In this document: one piece after another, positions 37,001 to 49,300 of the stretch
How the letters are laid out: every line of letters begins with the position of its first letter
How positions within the stretch are numbered: the stretch's first letter is position 1
DNA from: Persicaria tinctoria
Lineage: Eukaryota > Streptophyta > Magnoliopsida > Caryophyllales > Polygonaceae
NCBI GenBank assembly: GCA_037127255.1
Contig: JBANSL010000013.1
Span: 11,614,688-11,678,687, forward strand
DNA length: 64,000 nucleotides
Reading direction: 5' to 3'
Position numbers and translations under genes: made by a program
Notes under the pieces: model-generated
The model's input: the letters and a program-made list of their open reading frames with translations, nothing else
Database searches by the model: none
What the model was told of the DNA's origin: nothing

Positions 37001-39352
37001 TATGAGAATATTGCAATCGGGAAAAAAATGGAAACATGTCTCAATATTTACGGCAATATAACCGAAAATCTAAAAAAGGGAATGTATTCAAACCATATTT
37101 AAAATAGGAAACAAATATTTTGAAATTTCCATAATAATATTGACCAATAAAAAAATCTCATTTGAATAAAAAAATCAACTTTAATTGTGGGCGTGACACG
37201 TCAGCAAAATGCTAGCAGAATTAGTAATATTAATAGATATTTGATTAATTTATTTGAAAATGAAATACTTGCATGGTTGGTGAGAAAATATGAACATATG
37301 TGAAAGTGAATTTAATTATACTCCATAGCATTTTATAAACTGACAATTGGATATGGGTCATTGTAATTTGTACAGTATAAATCTCCAAAAATAAAATATA
37401 CCAATATTCACATTTAAGTTCAATGTATGTAGACGAATTATGAGAATATTGCAATCGGAAAAAAATGGAAACATGTCTCAATATTTACGGCAATATAGCC
37501 GAAAATCTAAAAAAGGAAATGTATTCAAACCATATTTAAAATAGGAAACAAATATTTTGAAATTTCCATAATAATATTGACCAATAAGAAAATCCCATTT
37601 GAATAAAAAATTCAACTTTAATTGTGGGCGTGACACGTCAGCAAAATGCTAGCAGAATTAGTAATATTAATAAATTCTAATATTGTGGCCCTTTATATAT
37701 AGGTTAGGGTTAGATCGGTTGAACATAAAAGTAGTATTTTTGGAAAATAACTTTCTAGATATTGAATTCTAATAATTAAACTATATTCCATCCGTAACAA
37801 AATAATTGTCTTTTTGACTACCTTTTCTTATAACAAAATATTTGTCCATTTGAACCAAATTAAAAACAAATTTTTTTAATTTTATCAATTCATCTCATCA
37901 ATTGTATTTGATTTCCAAGATATTCTATTAATACTCCAACTTCCCATACTATTCTTTTTTTTTCATTTGTCCATTTTTTTTCCACATTATTTATTTACTA
38001 AATTTTTAACTATTTCACTTTCTAATTTTAGGTTCCTTAAAAAGTGTGAAAATTCTCGAAGGGACAATTATTTTGTTACGGAGGGAGTATAAAGAATTGA
38101 AAAAAAAAAGAGGGAGAGAAAGAAAAAGATGTTATAAAAAAAATGAAAAAATTACATAAAAAAAGTGAAAGTAAAACTTATTTAGCCCTCCTGGGTAATT
38201 GAATTTAATCTAAAATTGAGGAATTGAAATTTTCATAAAGTTAAAATTTTAGGTTTTTTATACTAATAATTTTGCTTAACTAAATACATGTATTAATCAT
38301 ACTTTTTTAGCCTTTTGAACTTTTATTAACTAATCAAACGAGGTGTTGATTAATGATGATTTGATACTTTTTGTTTTAAAAAAATTGATAGATAGATAAA
38401 AGAGTATACAAGTATCAACTTGCCGACAGTCCCACGGACCACGACTCACAGCCGGATATTAATAATAATAATAATAATAAAGTAATATATTTTAGCTCCT
38501 TGTCAAATGTATTTTGGATCGGAATAATTAAATTAAAACCTTGTCGTCGATCTCCCTCTACAATTGGCTTGAAAACGTACTATCTATACAACCAAATTGA
38601 TAAAGGAAAATTTGTGTGGCACGTAATTAATTAACGTTTTCCATATATGTGTCAAAAATAAAAATTACATAAATCCAAAATGTTAGGTTTCATTAAATCA
38701 CACTCTAAATAAAAACTATAACATATAAAAAGTGATATCGAGTTCGAATCGGGTGAATTACAGGTACAAGGACGAGAAGTTGAGCATCACCTACACAGGC
38801 CACAGCCTAGGCGCGAGCCTCTCAGTAGTGAGCGCCTTCGACGTGGCGGAGAACCTGACCCAAACCATCCCGGTGTGTGCAGTGATCTTCGGATGCCCCA
38901 AGGTGGGCAACAAGAACTTCAGCGAGAGGTTCAAGTCCTACTCCAACCTCAAGGTCCTCCACGTGAAGAACGAGATCGACCTCATCCCACACTACCCTCC
39001 GGGGGTGATGGGCTACGTCGACATTGGCACTGACCTACTCATCGACACGAGGAAGTCGCCCTACCTCAAGGACTCCAAGAACCCCAGCGACTGGCACAAC
39101 CTCCAGGCCATGGTGCACATCGTTGATGGCTGGAATGGCCAGCATGGCGAGTTCAAGGCGAGGATCAAGCGGAGCTTGGCTTTGGTCAACAAGTCGTGCG
39201 ATTTCCTCAAGGATGAGTGTATGGTTCCTGCGTCGTGGTGGATTGTCCAGAACAAGGGGATGGTGTTGAAGGACGGGGATTGGGTCATGGGCGAGCTCGA
39301 TGATGAGGACTTGCCCGTTCCTCCTGAGTTACCCGACGTTGACAACTCTTAG
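34019..39352 (+). CDS. Class 3 lipase, DAD1-like phospholipase A1-II type
   Basis: Two exons, 34019-34698 and 38764-39352, join in phase (AG|G, Arg) to give 422 residues, close to the usual length of plant phospholipase A1-II proteins such as A1-IIgamma/DSEL. Diagnostic blocks are WEGLLDPLDLEVRRLILRCG, SKYCGCSRYG, VYVVWRGTIRNYEW and KVMRGWLTIYVS. Exon 2 carries the nucleophile elbow GHSLG, then FGCPKVGN and DWHNLQAMVHIVDGWNG (the catalytic His region). There is no obvious plastid transit peptide, so it is probably cytosolic, acting on the sn-1 ester of glycerolipids. Exon 1 is very GC-rich at third positions while the intron is strongly AT-rich. The 4,065-bp intron is filled with repeats. A frame opening at 38732 upstream of exon 2 is intronic. 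Confidence 0.95.
34746..34940. mobile_element. Degenerate Stowaway-like MITE in the lipase intron
   Basis: A TATTCCGTTTTAAAATAAAAG start, an AATTATATAAAATATTT block and, in opposite orientation, CACCTTAAAATACGTGC are recognisable parts of the local Stowaway family. The right terminus has decayed. Confidence 0.45.
35890..37675. repeat. Large tandem repeat in the lipase intron, three units plus a fragment
   Basis: A unit of about 440-480 bp occurs at about 35893-36375, 36753-37228 and 37230-37672. Each runs from GAGTACATATTTGATTAA through a GACGAATTATGAGAATATTG block to GGGCGTGACACGTCAGCAAA; the third unit lacks the first 45 bp or so. A 130-bp fragment with the same 3' end lies at about 36445-36575. 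Copies are over 90% alike by eye. A Helitron-like 5' start (TCTATATATATAATACTAT) at about 35856 and a hairpin CGTGCC...GGCACG at 35797-35813 suggest a Helitron-related origin. Confidence 0.75.
37786..38087. mobile_element. Stowaway-like MITE in the lipase intron, 302 bp
   Basis: Inverted termini TTCCATCCGTAACAAAATAA and TTATTTTGTTACGGAGGGAG are flanked by TA on both sides (37784-37785 and 38088-38089). It is longer than the other local copies. Confidence 0.85.
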
Positions 39353-39924
39353 GTGATTCGATTCGAGAGTGTATATGTGCTTTTTGTTTGGATTGGGCGG
39401 TGTGATTGTGTGAATTAAGGTCATGTGTATGATTTGCTTTTTATCTTTATCACCATGTAAACTCTCAATTTTTTTATATCAGTTTCTGTTCACCTTGATC
39501 TTTATCTTCTTAAAGATTAGCACATAAGTCGAATGGTGTTTCATTCTAAAATCAATTGGCAATAGGAGGAATAAACCTAACTTATATAATAAGATTTGTT
39601 ATGCCAAACTTTTAGATGTGAGTTGATCATGTCTCTCGCCAAACGAGCCTCATAAATTGACAAATATGTCGATTATCCAAAATTGAATACTTTTTACAAT
39701 CTTCGAAGTTACCTATAATTTCTTGTTGTATATTGGTTTGGAATTGACATCGTTTTGGAATGGTTGTTGGTGGCCTAGTGGGGGACGCCCTTTGTTTTTG
39801 TATTGTTGTAGTTGTAGGTCTGTTTTCTTTGGTTTAAATCTTATGATTGATTGGGAATTAAAAAGATCATTACTTCTTAAGTGTATCGGTGTGAATGTCA
39901 TGTGTATAATTTGCTTTATCTTTA

Positions 39925-40295
39925 GGGTAAATTACAGAAAACCACCCTTAAAATAGTTGGGTTTTCACAAAACCATCATTAAAATAAAAGTTTGCATAAA
40001 ACCACCCATAAATTTACTTTTCTTTCAAAGAATCACTCATGCTATAATTTTTTTTTTTTATTAAATATTTTGGTTATTTTATTATATAATTAGGTTATTT
40101 TGAATACAAAAAATGAGAATTTAACATTTTTAAAACACTTTTTACACATAAAAATAATGGTTAAGGACTTAAGGGTGCTTAGGGTGGTTCTTTGAAAGAA
40201 AAATAAGTTTATGGGTGGTTTTCTATAAAAAAATATTTTAAGGGTGGTTTTGTGAAAACTCACCTATTTTAAGGGTGGTTTCCTGTAATTTACCC
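39925..40295. mobile_element. MULE-like MITE, 371 bp
   Basis: Long inverted termini starting GGGTAAATTACAG and ending CTGTAATTTACCC continue inward for well over 100 bp (AAAACCACCC repeats and their complement GGGTGGTTTT). Flanks TTATCTTTA (39916-39924) and TTTTCTTTA (40296-40304) give a 9-bp duplication with one mismatch. Confidence 0.8.
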
Positions 40296-42172
40296 TTTTC
40301 TTTAGTGCGGTAAGTTGGGCACCCGCAAACACATCTTGGATGTGCCACACCCGCAAACACATCCAGGATGCGCACGGGATGGCATGCCCGCAGACGAAAT
40401 CCGCGTGTTGCCACACGTGTGAAGTGAAAATTTAACAAAAAAATAAAAACGTAAATAATAAATAAAATAAAATAATTTAGTTATATAAAAAAAATAAAAA
40501 GAATACATAATAAATAAATAAAATAAAAATAATTTGTTTATATACATAAATAAATCAAGAATTAATGAAAAAATAGTATAATAAATAAATAATTAATACA
40601 TAGATAAATATATATATAAATATATAATGAACAAATAACTATTTAATAAATTAATAAAAATAAAAATATATATAATCAATACATAGATAAAAACAATAAA
40701 AAATAAATGAATAGTTAATAAAAAAATAATATATTTCATAATTACTTATTATAAGAATTATATATAGATACATAAAATAAAAATAATTTGTTTATATAAA
40801 TAAATAAATGAATAATTAATAAAAAAATATTTAATAAATATTGAATATAAAAATATATTTATATGATTACTATAATTACTATAATTACTATATATATATG
40901 TATATATATAAATAATATAATCACAAACATAGATAAATAAATTAAATTTATTCATTGATAAATTAATTATTATTAAATTATATTAATTTAAAATCTTTAG
41001 TAATATTATTTTAATATAAAACTCAATTAAATATAATAAAACAAATAAACATATATAAATTAAAAAATCAATTAAATCATGAGGTTTAAACACATGCTAG
41101 TTGCGTCCTCTCTTATAAACTAAATAATATTAAATTATATTATTTTACAATCTTTTGTAATATGTTTTTAAATACAATTCAATTGAATGCAATAGAATAA
41201 ATAAATCATTTTTTATAAATATTGATTTTTTTATACATAATATTAAATTGTATTATTTTCCCTAAAGGCAATCACTCAGTCAGTGGGAGACTAAAGAGGT
41301 GGAAAAACATTCCAATCTCTGATAGTGGTACGTCGGTATGTGATGGCTCTTCGAGACCTCAAGTCTTTGTCTTTCGAAATCTTCACATTGCTCCATCTAG
41401 CTAATCTCGGATAGTCCTCATCTCAACACATCTAATTCGAAACTGGCTTCAACATAGGGAATCTAAAATGTACAACACATTCAATGGCTTTATCTTGTTC
41501 TTGACCAAACAGTACCACTCCCATCGGTTACTGGTGCTTTCGATTTTAGTTCGACTAGTGTCGGTGAGGACGAGCGGGATGCAAACATGAAATAGATCAC
41601 ATGCGAAAATCCTTACTATCTTAAAAGCGCCGGTAGATGGACACTATCTGGCCGTTCAGTAGCAATTGTTAAAAACGGAGATCCGACGGCCGAGAACCGT
41701 TGGACAAAGAGTATCCTGGTTCGTCTGCCCTCATGGCCCTCGCCGTCGTCGTCAGTCGTCACTTGCCGCCTCCTTCTCTCGTTCCCTGTTATCCATCTTC
41801 ATCCTTATCTCTCTCAACTTCCTCCTTCTCTCGTTCCCTGTTATCTATCTTATTTCTCCGTCCATCTTCATCACTGTCTCGTCGCCTACTTATGGTTTGT
41901 TGCCTGCTTCTTCTTCTCCTACTGTCCATCTTCGTCTTTGTTTCTCTGAGCTTCTGTTCGTTTACTATATTCATTTATTTATCGGCCATGGATCTAGGTA
42001 TGTTCTTGTCGGCTCTGATTTTTGCTTTCTTCTCTTTAATTAGGGTTTTTTTACAGCTTCCTCTGTTCATCGCCGCTTCATCTATTCGCGTCCTCACCGG
42101 CTCCGGTAACAGTCTCCATTCCCTTTGTTTTTTTTTATTAGATAAGAATTCGGTTGGAATAATCCTAAATTC

Positions 42173-43050
42173 TTAACCGATTGCATCCAAACGGATGAGA
42201 TCATTAAGATCTGAGTATTGTTCCAGTGCCAACCCGTTAATAGGACAACCAAGGTGTGCAACCTTGTCAGCCGTCCTATTACCCTCACGGGGCACAAAGG
42301 AATAGGAGATATCAAGAAGAGACAAGAGTATCCCTTTGACAACGCCCATAATTAATTCAATTTCCCAGGGACAGATCCCGCTTTTCTGTAAGTGATTTAT
42401 TAATGTTTTTGAATCACCCTCTACTATTAGCTTATTATAATTGTTTGTTTTTGCACACAAAACTCCTTCTCCTAGAGCAATCGCTTCTGCCATCATCGGG
42501 CTATGTTGTCCAATTCCTTTATTCCCAATACTAACCACTTGTCCATCTGAGTTCCTAATTATAAAACCAATACTGGCTTCCCCTAGATTATTCACTGCCC
42601 CATCAAAATTGAGTTTCATAACGCCCTATGGTGGTTTTTTCCATTTCACATTTTTCCTGCTGACCTTTTTGTTCTTTCCCCCCAACCCCGTTGTGTCCCC
42701 TTTGTCGTCGTCGTTGCCTTCTTTTACAGCTTTTTCCCATCCTTCTTTTACGGATTTGATGAATGCACTTATCTCTAAATGTGTTGGCGTATTCGCTTCT
42801 CTAAATATTTTTTTATTCCTAAAATACTAGATAGACCACCATTTTATTGCCATATCTTCCTTCTCTTTATTTGTTAACACTTCTCCTAACTTTGCTAAGA
42901 TAGTACTTCCCTTAGATGTTGTTGTAGTAAGACTATTTATGATCCTTGAGCATTTGGTGGTCTGTAACAAACTATTTTGACTAAAGGAACAATTAGCAAA
43001 GAGATGGACTTCATCCTCTCCATTCCCTTTGTTGTGACAAGGTATTTCAA
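42173..43050 (-). pseudogene. LINE zf-RVT/RNase H fragment inside the Helitron
   Basis: On the minus strand, 42173-42619 is an open frame of 148 residues with the plant LINE-type RNase H fold: the start KLNFDGAVN (first catalytic Asp), then GFIIRNSDGQVV, AEAIALGEGV (Glu), VEGDSKTLINHL (Asp) and VPREGNRTADKVAHLG (last Asp). Upstream on the same strand, near 42990-43040, the sequence reads CHNKGNGEDEVHLFANCSF, a remnant of the zinc-finger-like region before RNase H. Stops and frameshifts lie between, and no reverse transcriptase adjoins it, so this is a truncated copy, either captured by or inserted into the Helitron. Confidence 0.85.
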
Positions 43051-43129
43051 TTTTTCATCCTCACCGTCTTTTTTTTTTTTTAATTTGGTGGCTTGATTGG
43101 ATTGTTCACGGTTGATTCGAGCTTAATTT

Positions 43130-43510
43130 CCCATGGATTTCTTTTAGGTTCCCCCGATTAGTGCTTTGTTCACGATTATCCCCGATTAGTGTCCCATGGA
43201 TTTCTTTTAGGTTTCTTCTCTCGATTAGTGCTTGAGTTGAGCAGAATAAAAGTAGCTTGCAACAGTCAAGTCTTTTAGGCTTCTTCCCTCGATTAGTGCT
43301 TGAGTTGAGCAGAATAAAGGTAGCTTGCAACAATCAAGGATTGGGGCCTTGGAATTAAGGCTTGTGACCTTTAAATTGCGGTTTGTAGTCTTTAAAGTGA
43401 GGATTGGGGACTTCAAATTGATGTTTATGGCTTGATGTATTATTGAAATCAAGGATTGAGGTCTTGGAATTGAGGGCTATGACCTTTAAATTGAGGATTG
43501 GGGCTTCGAT
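43130..43510. repeat. Imperfect tandem repeats inside the Helitron
   Basis: A unit of about 75 bp with CTCGATTAGTGCTTGAGTTG and GCAGAATAAA.GTAGCTTGCA occurs twice (about 43219-43340), with partial copies before it carrying CCCATGGATTTCTTTTAGG. From 43340 to 43510 a second family repeats ATTG.GG.CTTGGAATT and GACCTTTAAATTG. Confidence 0.75.
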
Positions 43511-44619
43511 TTAGGACAACCGTAGGAGGACGACAACTGACAACGGGGCAGAAAAACGTAGACTCGGGACTGATTATATGCGCTTGATGATTTCAATCAG
43601 ATTGATGGTGGATAAGTCAAATGCAAAGAAGTGCAAAGAATCAAAGGTGTTTTAGTTTATAACAGGGATCAATGTTTTATGGTGGGCATGGTTTTGTGGC
43701 TCACAAGTAGGTACTTACTAATTATCTGAAGATACGGATTTTTCTTTTTATTGAGGGATGTTAATTATAAGTTTTAACCCTGTATTATGTCAAGGCAGGG
43801 GGGCTGCTTTGGCATTTTATGTCTTGATTTCTTTAATGTTTTTAAGATGTCAATCACCGAATTTACACAATTTCTAGCTAAAAGATTTTGTTTTAATTGA
43901 TGAATTCACTGCACAAAATCATGTCTGTTTTTATTAGTGATATTATAACCGACTTCCACAAGGACCTTACTGGCTTATTGCATTTCTCTATATGGTCTTC
44001 TCCAAAGTGGTGGACTAGTGAATATTTTAGCATGTCCATGAAGTGGTGTAATGACCTATGCCTTTTTTAATCTGTTTTTGGACATGTGGTTTGTCACGTA
44101 GCTGTACCTTATCGACTTATCTAGATCATTTGTGGCATTTTTTTTTGTCAAACTCATCTATGTTTAACTAGGTATTCTGCATGGTTTCCCTTGCTTAGTC
44201 TCCACTCTTCGTTCTTCAAACATTCTCTTTGCAGTCATCCTCCCTCTCAAAGTGTCAAAGTCTCATTTGACAGCTCTCAACTCCATACCCAGACTCTCTT
44301 GAGAATTACACATTGAACTGTTTCTTGGTCATTATCAAGTATGTTTTGTGTCCCTTTCTCTCCAAAATTAGGGCGAGGAGTGATTGTACTCATTTTTGTT
44401 GTTACAGGCTTATAACTCGAATTAGTGTAATTCCAGTTGGACGTGGAGTGAGAAAGTTTGGATTGATTGATTAGTGTTTGGTTCCTTTTAGATGATTTCC
44501 TCCTTTTGGCTTGTGATGTTTTTGAACATACCAACATATCTCTGTAAATTGCAATTAGTTTTAACATTTTAAACCAATTTATGCAAGTTCTTATCTTGTT
44601 GTTTTTGTTTCGAAGCACT

Positions 44620-44930
44620 TTGCAGATTGAGTGCAGAATGTGTTAGTTGCTTATCTTGAAAGAATATTTGAAACCAAGTATGGTACATCTCTTAATTTGC
44701 AATATATGGTATGTTCTTCTTCATGGACTATCTTGACTACCTTTGAATTTCTTTTTAGTGCCATTTTTGGGTTGTTACATAACTCCTATGCCTTTTTGAA
44801 CCTGTATAGTTTTTCCTGTTGTATATTCTGATTCTAATTCATTCCCAATCTGGTGTTTCTTCAACCTTTCTTGCAGGTGGAATTAAAAGCCGGTTCTCAA
44901 GAAGTTTATATACCTCTCATCTAAAACCGG
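44620..44930 (+). pseudogene. Exon-like fragments inside the Helitron
   Basis: Two blocks have plant-like splice borders. 44625-44709 (TTTGCAG| ... ATG|GTATGTTC) reads QNVLVAYLERIFETKYG in one frame. 44878-44963 (TTTCTTGCAG| ... TTG|GTATCTC) reads SRFSRSLYTSHLKPDVSRND. I recognise neither. They may come from one captured gene in the same orientation as the 45422 fragment. Confidence 0.35.
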
Positions 44931-45421
44931 ATGTATCTAGAAATGATTTCTTGGTATCTCATATTCTCATGAATTTTCAGTTTAATATACCTATGTTATG
45001 TCAATGTGTAATTTGCAAGTAAATACGAGAATGCACCTAGGTATATATATACAATTATATGTAAATTTTTCTGAATTGGATGGATTATGATGTGGGTCAG
45101 ATGGGTATGTCAAATTGATTTGAATCATTTTTGTAGGGTTATAACTTACTTTGACTTTGGGCTACATATAGGTTGTTTTTCGATAGAAAGAGGTTGCGCT
45201 TTCGAGTGTTTTATTCATAGATGAAACAACTATAAAATAATTTACAAGCATAACCAATTGCTCCTCTCAATTAGATGCATCGTTTCCTCTCAATTGGATG
45301 CATCAAAGACATTAGGGTTATTCAAAGCTATTGATTTCGATTTCGTTGCTCTTGGACAGCGAAAAGGATTGATTTCCAGTGGAAAGCAGCAGCAAAAATG
45401 GTTACTCTCTGAGGTGGTGCA

Positions 45422-45627
45422 ATGGCATCAGCATTAGCGTTTACGGTGGCCAGGATTTCACAGATACCTCCGAAGCTCAACAATGATGATTGTTTGGGTA
45501 GCCGGAGAAATCTGGTGGAGGCTCGTTTCACGCGAAGCAGTTTAGCTTCCTCCAGAATTCATGTTAGGCAGCCTCCTTTGGCCTTCTCTGCCTGCAGATA
45601 TCCCTCGTATAAATTTTCCACTATCGG
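45422..45627 (+). pseudogene. Captured first exon with plastid-transit-like N-terminus
   Basis: An ATG opens a frame of about 69 codons starting MASALAFTVARIS, rich in Ser, Ala and Arg and poor in acidic residues, like a chloroplast transit peptide. A leader-like sequence precedes it. The frame reaches a possible donor (TATCG|GTTAATG) at 45627/45628 and stops a codon later if unspliced. Exon-like blocks with splice borders follow (46430-46512 ending AAG|GTAAAC; 46681-46794; 47570-47688; 47742-47870). I cannot name the protein. Being inside a Helitron and lacking a continuous frame, it is most likely a captured fragment. Confidence 0.5.
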
Positions 45628-46291
45628 TTAATGTAGATTCTGAATATGGGCGAGAGGATTTGGGGAGATCGGGTTAAGAGCATTTGGAGAACGCGCTTCT
45701 TGTTGTATGTTATTCAACTTAGCTTATTGTACGAGATGGATAATAATCATGGTTAAATAGGCTAGGGAAGTTTTGAATATTATATTTACTTTCCTTGTGG
45801 AAGTAGCTAAAAGGCATCACTTCTGATTCTTTGGTACTTGATTCCTTCAAATGTTCAATACTTGACTTTGAGAAAGTGGAATATGAAGTTTTATCCTTTA
45901 GATGCAAGTATTGATCTATTCTATGCACATAAATGCCAATCTATTTTGTTCTCCATTCAAAAAGCTCATTCCTAAACAATGTAATTTGGTCTAGAGAGTT
46001 CATGGACCTATGGCAGTCAATCTTATAGGTTCGAAATTTATCTTATTGCATAGTTTTATTTTGCAATCACATCTGTTGGGTCAATATAATATTTTCTCAA
46101 CTATTGTATGAATTTAAAGAGTAATATTAGAATCACTTCTCTTGTCAAGAAGAAAATTGTTGTATTATGCTTGTTTTTTAGATGCAATTTCACAAATTAT
46201 GATTCATATTTATAAAAAAATTTGTGTGGCCACAATGAACTGATTGTTTTTTTTCCTTCCCAAGTTGTGTTTTCACATGCTGATCTTCTGA

Positions 46292-46389
46292 GATGCTTGG
46301 TTGTTTAGGTGGTCATATGATGGGAGAAGTGTGGTTGCTAGATGCTTGGTTGTTTAGGTGGTCATATGACGGGAGAAGTGTGGTTGCTA
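46292..46389. repeat. 49-bp tandem duplication inside the Helitron
   Basis: Units 46292-46340 and 46341-46389 begin GATGCTTGGTTGTTTAGG and differ at one base, so the duplication is recent. Confidence 0.9.
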
Positions 46390-49300
46390 TACTGATGAAA
46401 AATTATTTGTGTAAAAAATGAGCATTTTTGCTACCGAGGGGTCTTCCTCAACTGACTCGAGCTGATGACAACAAGCTGATTTGCTGCCCTTGGAGTGGCA
46501 GCAGCACCAAGGTAAACTTTAAACTCCGTTTTTTTAATCTCTATTTACTATAAACCAGAAAGTCTCCCCACAATCAATCATATCTTCGCATTAATTGGTT
46601 ATCTTCTGGTTTCCCTTATTAAGTTTATTAACGTGTGTTTTGTAGAGATAATGTTAATTTAACATGTTTGGTTTTCTAGATGACTAGCAAACACAATGAT
46701 GACTTCAAGAGGTTATTGAGGCTCATAGGTTTTATTTTTTGGCCCCTTCTGAAGCAGGAACCCGATGTGTTGCACTTTCCAACTTAGGCAAGGTAAGCAA
46801 GAGAATGAAATTTGTAATATCTCTAAAGTGCTCAGTACAAAGGATGCACGGGTAAAGTTTTGAACATGGATGTTGTGATTCAATGAATATAATTGTGTAT
46901 GCTTAGAGCCAATAGGGAAAAGAATGCAGTTCATATTCAATGAATATAATTGTGTATCCCAACCATATCGTTTTTACCTATTGAACTCATATATCATATT
47001 CTGCTTTCTTTGGCTTACATATATAATGTTATGATCATTGCACTCTTAGATGGAAGGTTGGAGTATGGTTAAGGCCGCTACAGAGGAGGAGAAAGTGTAA
47101 TTGGATCCACACAGTGAGTTTCGTTTCCTTCTTCTCAAAAGGCAAAAGAGAGAGCCTGTAAGGTGCGTTTGAGACACATCACACTAAATCAGATACAATT
47201 AACGCGTGGTTATTTCCTTAAGGAATGTATTTTTAAGATTCAGACATGATTCTTATTGCTACATTATGGTTCAATGGTACTGAGTACTTTTTAGTATTTC
47301 AGCCAGAGCTGCTCTTTGGATTTTTTTGGTTTTGGGGTGGGGGGGTGCGATTTTTTTTGGTGGTTTATGCAAAAAAGTGTTCAAAAAATAGATTGAGATT
47401 TTTTGACCTTGGGAAAGAAGAGTGCTTGTTAGGCTTGCCTGTTGATGCAGTGCTTTCTTAGAGGGATCCGCTCCGTTGCAACTTTGTGTTCAATTAATCT
47501 TATAGTAACTTTCTGATCATAGTATTTGTCCCGACCACTCTTGCTCCTCCCTATTGCAACTTCTCTTTCTGAATGGTCTCCCCTAGCTGAAGATACCTCA
47601 AGCAGTTCAGATAGTTCTCAGGCATGTGGAGACCCGCCATCTAACTCAATTTGTAAGTTAACAACATCAGATACCAGGTGAATATGCTAGAGAAATCTTT
47701 TTGTGTCAATGATTTAGTCTTATTGATGCCTAATTCAATTACAGAACCTTTCTGCTATTGAGTTCTCTCCAACTGATGTCAGATATGCTGCTGATCCTCC
47801 GCAAAATCTAACATTTGGATGTCACAACTTTTCTCTGACCTACAGAAGGAGGGAATCATCCTTCTAGAAAGGTAATGCCTTCTTCAGTGTGAGACTTTTT
47901 AGATTATTTAGAGCTGTTATATATTCAAATCCATCCTGGAATTCTGCTTTAAACTTATATCAGATTAGTAGCTATATATAAGCACCGACTTATCAGAATT
48001 GGTTACAAAGTTGGGATCTCAAGTCATCTATGGATTATGATAATGTCAAATATTAGGAATTTGTTAACTGTTCCACATTTCAAGGTTAGTTACATACCAA
48101 TAATGCCTTTCCAGTTTCCCCTAACAAGATTTACAAATGTAATGCCCATATTAGCTATACGTTTTTTGACATGAAACTTTATTTTATATTGACAAGATAA
48201 GTTGATTCAGGCTAAGTAGTCATTTATGAACAAGATGAGAACCTCTTGACGTGACTCTAAAGCATTTGCTTTCACTTTGAGGTGGAGCAACATGTTAATC
48301 GGCTTCAATGGAGCGTGCTGGGAGCTAGAGAATCAGTGCACCTAAGGGAGGATGTCTATTGATATCCAAGCCAATCTGCCCATTTTAATGGCCAAAGCTA
48401 CCACAATGGAGAGTTTTGGTTAGGTGGAAGCTACTATTCTCTCTTTACTTTTCAAGTTCTAACATGTTTATAGTTGCCATTAATTTTAAAATGAATGTTT
48501 GTAAGTATTCTATTGTATTGGATTGAAGTGCTGCTTTGGCTATAGCAACTGCATGTATAAAGAGCAGAAGACCTCAAATTGCAGAGCATATGTAGAAGCC
48601 GTGCGTAGCACGGCTCCCTTGCCTAGTATAACAAAACAAGCATGTGATAATAGATAAATTTGTATTCCCTTATAATTTTTTTTATAAATAAATTAAAATC
48701 AAACTCAATTTTGTTTGTTTATTATGTATTAATGTTATTTATTTTATATAAATAAATTATTTTCTTTTATTTATTATTTATGTGTTTATTTTTTCTATAA
48801 ATAAATATAAAAATAAATAAATTTATTATTTATTTATTTATAAACTTATTTATTTAGAAATAAATGATTTTATTTTATTTCTTATTTATGTTTATTTCAT
48901 TTATTTTATAAAGTCAATGTATTGTATTTATTATTTAATGTTTTGATTTGTTTTTTATAAATTAATTAATATATTTCATTTAATTTTTTTTTAGGATTGT
49001 GTAATGTATGTTTGTATTCCCTTATAATTTTTTTTTATAAATAAATTAAAATCAAACTCAATTATTTTTATTTTATTTGTTTATTTTATATAACTAAATT
49101 ATTTTATTTTATTTATTATTTATGTTTTTATTTTTATTTTAAAATTTTCACTTCACACGTGTGGCATGCCCGCGGACGAACATCCTGGATGTGTTTCGTC
49201 TGCGGGCATGCCACCCTTTGCGGATTCTAGATGTGTTTGCGGGTGCCCCATTGACCCGTATCTTTATCACCAAATTCTCAAATTCTTTGATATCGGCTTC

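Larger units (their letters stand above)
41610..48626 (+). mobile_element. Non-autonomous Helitron, 7.0 kb, carrying gene fragments
   Basis: The 5' end TCCTTACTATCTTAAAAGCG follows an A at 41609, matching the plant Helitron 5' consensus (TC...TACTA.TTAAAA). The 3' end has a perfect 8-bp-stem hairpin (AGCCGTGC, loop GTA, GCACGGCT; 48597-48615) followed 7 bases later by CTAG at 48623-48626 and then T. Insertion between A and T without duplication is the Helitron rule. No Rep or helicase frame is visible, so it depends on enzymes from elsewhere. It contains a LINE RNase H fragment, exon-like pieces with splice borders, and local tandem repeats. Confidence 0.88.
40317..49248. mobile_element. Long-TIR DNA element, split by a Helitron
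   Basis: The left end (from 40317) and right end (to 49248) are inverted copies. GGGCACCCGCAAACACATC, GGCATGCCCGC(A/G)GACGAA and CCACACGTGTGAAGTGAAAA are matched on the other side, followed by about 100 bp of similar AT-rich sequence. Without the Helitron (41610-48626) the element is about 1.9 kb. A direct repeat (TGTATTCCCTTATAATTTTT core) occurs inside the right arm at about 48661 and 49014. No target duplication or transposase is seen, so the superfamily is open. Confidence 0.75.

Noticed and set aside
38732..38763. Extra N-terminal residues before lipase exon 2
   Set aside because: They lie in the intron before a good acceptor (TTACAG) and the family sequence begins right after it.
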